Shown piece after piece: positions 3,831 to 6,190 of a stretch of DNA of 6,190 bases. The first letter of the stretch is position 1; each line of letters starts with the position of its first letter. Location of the stretch: assembly GCA_020851395.1 (NCBI GenBank), contig JADZCW010000160.1, forward strand, positions 1 through 6,190. The letters are read 5' to 3'. The translations under genes and the position numbers were made by a program. Origin of the DNA: Phycisphaeraceae bacterium. Lineage in GTDB: Bacteria > Planctomycetota > Phycisphaerae > Phycisphaerales > Phycisphaeraceae. The notes under the pieces were generated by a model that worked only from the letters and a program-made list of their open reading frames with translations, made no database searches and was not told the origin of the DNA.

Positions 3831-6190
3831 CTTCGCGCCACCCCGACGCGCCCGCCGTTGAGCCGCTCGAACCTCGCGTCCTGCTCAGCGGTACGACCTA
3901 CGTCGTCGACTCGCTCCTGGATACCGTCGAGAGCGACGGTCAATTGACCCTCCGCGAGGCCATCCTCGCCGCCAACGCTGATGCCCCGGTCGCCGACGCC
4001 CCCGCTGGCGCCGCCGCGGACATCATCACCTTCGCCCCCAGCCTCTTCATCGACGGGCCCCGCACGATCAGACTCGCTGGCGCCGAGTTGCCGATCGTCG
4101 CCGATCTGACCGTCGTCGGCCCGGGTCGGGATCTCCTGGCCATCGACGCGGTGTGGATGTCCCGCGTCCTGAGCATCGTCGGCGGTCACGTCTCGCTCCA
4201 GGGGCTGAAGATCACTCGTGGCTACCTCATCGACACCCCCGGCGCTGGCATCTGGATCGACGACGCGGCCGTGAACTTCCTGGACGTCACCATCGATTGG
4301 TGCATGTCCCGCTACGGCGGCGGCGGCATCTACGCCCGGGACGGGCAGCTCAGCCTCACCAACTGCCTGATCCAATACAACTCCGCCAGCCGGTCCAGCT
4401 TCTATGACGATGACGAATTCCCCCGGCCATGGACCTTAGCCACGCTGGCCGGCGCCTCGACATCCAGCGGTCAGCCCCTCGCCCTCCCCGCGTTCGAGCG
4501 GCTTGCCGGCGGCCTCTACCTCCTCAATACCTCCGCCGTCCTGGACCACGCCACGCTCGATGGCAATGGCGCCGACTCCGGCGGAGGCCTCTACGCCCTC
4601 GGCAGCGCCGCCGTGACCAGCCACGTCTTCCTCAGCCACTGCACCATCAGCGTCAACAGCGCCTCGGGCGACAAGGGCCGCGGCGGCGGCCTCTTCCTCG
4701 ACGCCAACTCCCAGGCCTCCCTCGTCGCCTGCGACATCAGCGGCAACTACGTCCAGGGCCGGGGCAGCGGACTGAAGATCATCCATGCCCAGGCTTCTCT
4801 TGCTGACTGCACAATCCAGGACAATCACGCCCTCTCCCTCGACAACGGCGGCGCCATCGACGCCGCCGACAGCGCCGTGACCCTGACAGGATGCCAGATT
4901 CTTCACCACTTCGACAGAGACCAGTCCGGCCTGTCACTCATCCGTTGCACGGCGACCATCTCGCGTAGTCTGTTCGCTCTGAACGGTGTAGCCGGGGTGT
5001 CCGCTGGCGCCAGCGACCTGACGATCGTCGACAGCGAATTCCATCGCAACAGCCAGGGAGGTCTGGGCCTGTTCGGCTGCACCGCCGTCGTCACCCGCTG
5101 CTCGATCCACAACAATTCCGCCACCGGCGTTCGCGTCAATCACAGGGACGTGACGGTCGAGGGGCAACCACAAGTCTTCCTCCCCAGCCTGGTCACGATG
5201 ATCGATTGTGACATCGCTGACAACCGCAGCAACGCAGAGGGCGGCGGCCTGTCCATCTGGTACGACAGCACCGTCTCGATGCTTGGCTGCACCGTGCGGG
5301 GCAACTACGGCCGCAACAGTGGCGGCGGCCTGAGCATCCCCTTTGGCCAGGCCATCCTCACCGGCTGCACCATCGCGGACAACTACGTCGAATACGGCAA
5401 CTGGGGGCAGGGTGGTGGCGTCCTGGTCTCCAACATCGGACGAGCGACCCTCATCGACTGCCAGATCCTCAACAACCGGACCATGGACGATACCCCCGGC
5501 GGTGGCGGCATCGCCGTGATCCACGACGCCCAGGCCAGCCTCACCAACTGCCGGATCGTCGGGAACATCGCCCACGGCGGCTTCGGCCTCGGCGGGGGGG
5601 TGTACTTCGCGGCATCCAACCCCCTGACGATGACCGGCTGCCTGATCGCCGGCAACCTCTCAACCGGAACCGGCGGGGCCATGGCCGTCTTCGGCCAGGC
5701 CGTCCTTACCCACTGCACCGTCACCGCCAACAGGGTCGACGTCGACCCGCGCTACCTCGGCAGCAACAACCCGTACGCCGGCGGCATCTACGTCGGCAGG
5801 GGCTCGACCGTCGATCTACGCAACACCATTCTCGCCGGCAATCTGGCCGCCACAAACCCAGACATCGAGGGTCCTTATCGCCAGCAGGCCAGCCTCATCG
5901 GTGGCGACCCCGGATTCATGCGCCAGCCCAGCCCCGGCGCCGATGGCCTCTGGGACACGCCCGACGACGACCCCGGAGACCTTCATCTCGCCTTGTCCAG
6001 TCCCTGCATCGGTGCCGGCCTTAGCGCCCTGGCCTTGACCCCTGACGGCCGCCCGCTCAAGACGGATCTCGACGGTCGCCCGCGCATCCTCGGCCCCGGC
6101 GTCGATCTAGGCGCCTTCGAGTACGCCGGCTCGCCCGGCGACTTGAACCTCGACGGCCTCGTGAACGTCCAAGACATCAACCCCTTCGTC
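3827..6190 (+). CDS. Secreted/surface right-handed parallel beta-helix protein: LEPR-x-LL N-terminus, CSLREA-like segment, Cys-ladder helix, choice-of-anchor Q-like region, dockerin-like end (3' end outside window)
   Basis: The frame runs open for 788 codons to the last base. In order: LEPRVLLS at residues 14-21, an N-terminal motif common in large planctomycete exported proteins; a CSLREA-type segment (24-51, VVDSLLD...LTLREAI); and a parallel beta-helix (about 110-680) with repeating units of the form L-x-x-C-x-I-x-x-N followed by GGG-L. A region ending DLDGRPRILGPGVDLGAFEY follows, resembling the choice-of-anchor Q domain. Last is GDLNLDGLVNVQDINPFV (771-788), which carries one dockerin-like calcium loop (D772, N774, D776, N780, D783). 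Helix cysteines recur every 25-31 residues. No classical signal peptide is visible, which is usual for LEPR proteins. The start is ATG 3827, preceded by GGGG and overlapping a possible upstream ORF; ATG 3815 in the same frame would add MGLC. An in-frame stop at 3755 bounds the 5' end. No catalytic residues of a polysaccharide lyase could be assigned, so adhesion or structural and enzymatic roles remain open. Confidence 0.9.
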   Translation, partial: MTSRHPDAPAVEPLEPRVLLSGTTYVVDSLLDTVESDGQLTLREAILAANADAPVADAPAGAAADIITFAPSLFIDGPRTIRLAGAELPIVADLTVVGPGRDLLAIDAVWMSRVLSIVGGHVSLQGLKITRGYLIDTPGAGIWIDDAAVNFLDVTIDWCMSRYGGGGIYARDGQLSLTNCLIQYNSASRSSFYDDDEFPRPWTLATLAGASTSSGQPLALPAFERLAGGLYLLNTSAVLDHATLDGNGADSGGGLYALGSAAVTSHVFLSHCTISVNSASGDKGRGGGLFLDANSQASLVACDISGNYVQGRGSGLKIIHAQASLADCTIQDNHALSLDNGGAIDAADSAVTLTGCQILHHFDRDQSGLSLIRCTATISRSLFALNGVAGVSAGASDLTIVDSEFHRNSQGGLGLFGCTAVVTRCSIHNNSATGVRVNHRDVTVEGQPQVFLPSLVTMIDCDIADNRSNAEGGGLSIWYDSTVSMLGCTVRGNYGRNSGGGLSIPFGQAILTGCTIADNYVEYGNWGQGGGVLVSNIGRATLIDCQILNNRTMDDTPGGGGIAVIHDAQASLTNCRIVGNIAHGGFGLGGGVYFAASNPLTMTGCLIAGNLSTGTGGAMAVFGQAVLTHCTVTANRVDVDPRYLGSNNPYAGGIYVGRGSTVDLRNTILAGNLAATNPDIEGPYRQQASLIGGDPGFMRQPSPGADGLWDTPDDDPGDLHLALSSPCIGAGLSALALTPDGRPLKTDLDGRPRILGPGVDLGAFEYAGSPGDLNLDGLVNVQDINPFV

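Noticed and set aside
4934..5575. Minus-strand frames opposite the beta-helix gene (also 3677-4375 and 4436-4909)
   Set aside because: No motifs, and the composition is that of antisense translation; the plus-strand frame is continuous and has clear repeats.

Overview
The window looks like a piece of a high-GC Planctomycetota chromosome, most likely class Phycisphaerae. I infer this from the heavy preference for C-ending codons (GCC, CTC, GTC, ATC), the near absence of Shine-Dalgarno sites, and the last gene. That gene encodes an LEPR-x-LL N-terminus, a long right-handed beta-helix and a dockerin-like GDLNLDG...DINPFV ending, a combination typical of planctomycete surface proteins. All supported genes lie on the plus strand.

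Layout: (1) Positions 1-2077 hold a metal-uptake ABC transporter operon of the Zn/Mn (ZnuABC/TroABC) class. It consists of the C-terminal part of the substrate-binding lipoprotein or periplasmic protein (cut by the window start), an ATPase with a His/Cys-rich tail, and an ABC-3 permease. The three genes are joined by two ATGA stop/start overlaps, which indicates a translationally coupled unit. (2) Positions 2137-3699 encode a complete M32 (Taq-type) zinc carboxypeptidase. A TACAAT box sits exactly six bases before its ATG, which suggests its own promoter and a leaderless mRNA. (3) Positions 3700-3826 are a short intergenic region with a 7-bp inverted repeat, a 10-bp palindrome and a possible 12-codon upstream ORF whose stop overlaps the next start. 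(4) From 3827 to the window end there is an open frame of 788 codons with no stop. It encodes a secreted or surface parallel beta-helix protein with a regular cysteine ladder. A six-frame ORF list that requires a stop would miss it.

The binding protein captures the divalent metal outside the inner membrane, the permease carries it across, and the ATPase drives transport; the histidine tail may bind metal on the cytoplasmic side. The carboxypeptidase is a zinc enzyme but appears separately transcribed, so a functional link to the transporter is only a guess. The beta-helix protein is an independent gene. I found no RNA genes, CRISPR arrays, insertion sequences or defence systems. The items most worth a second look are the beta-helix protein with its Cys ladder, the upstream ORF with ATGA coupling, and related TTCCGGGG-type short repeats inside two coding sequences.
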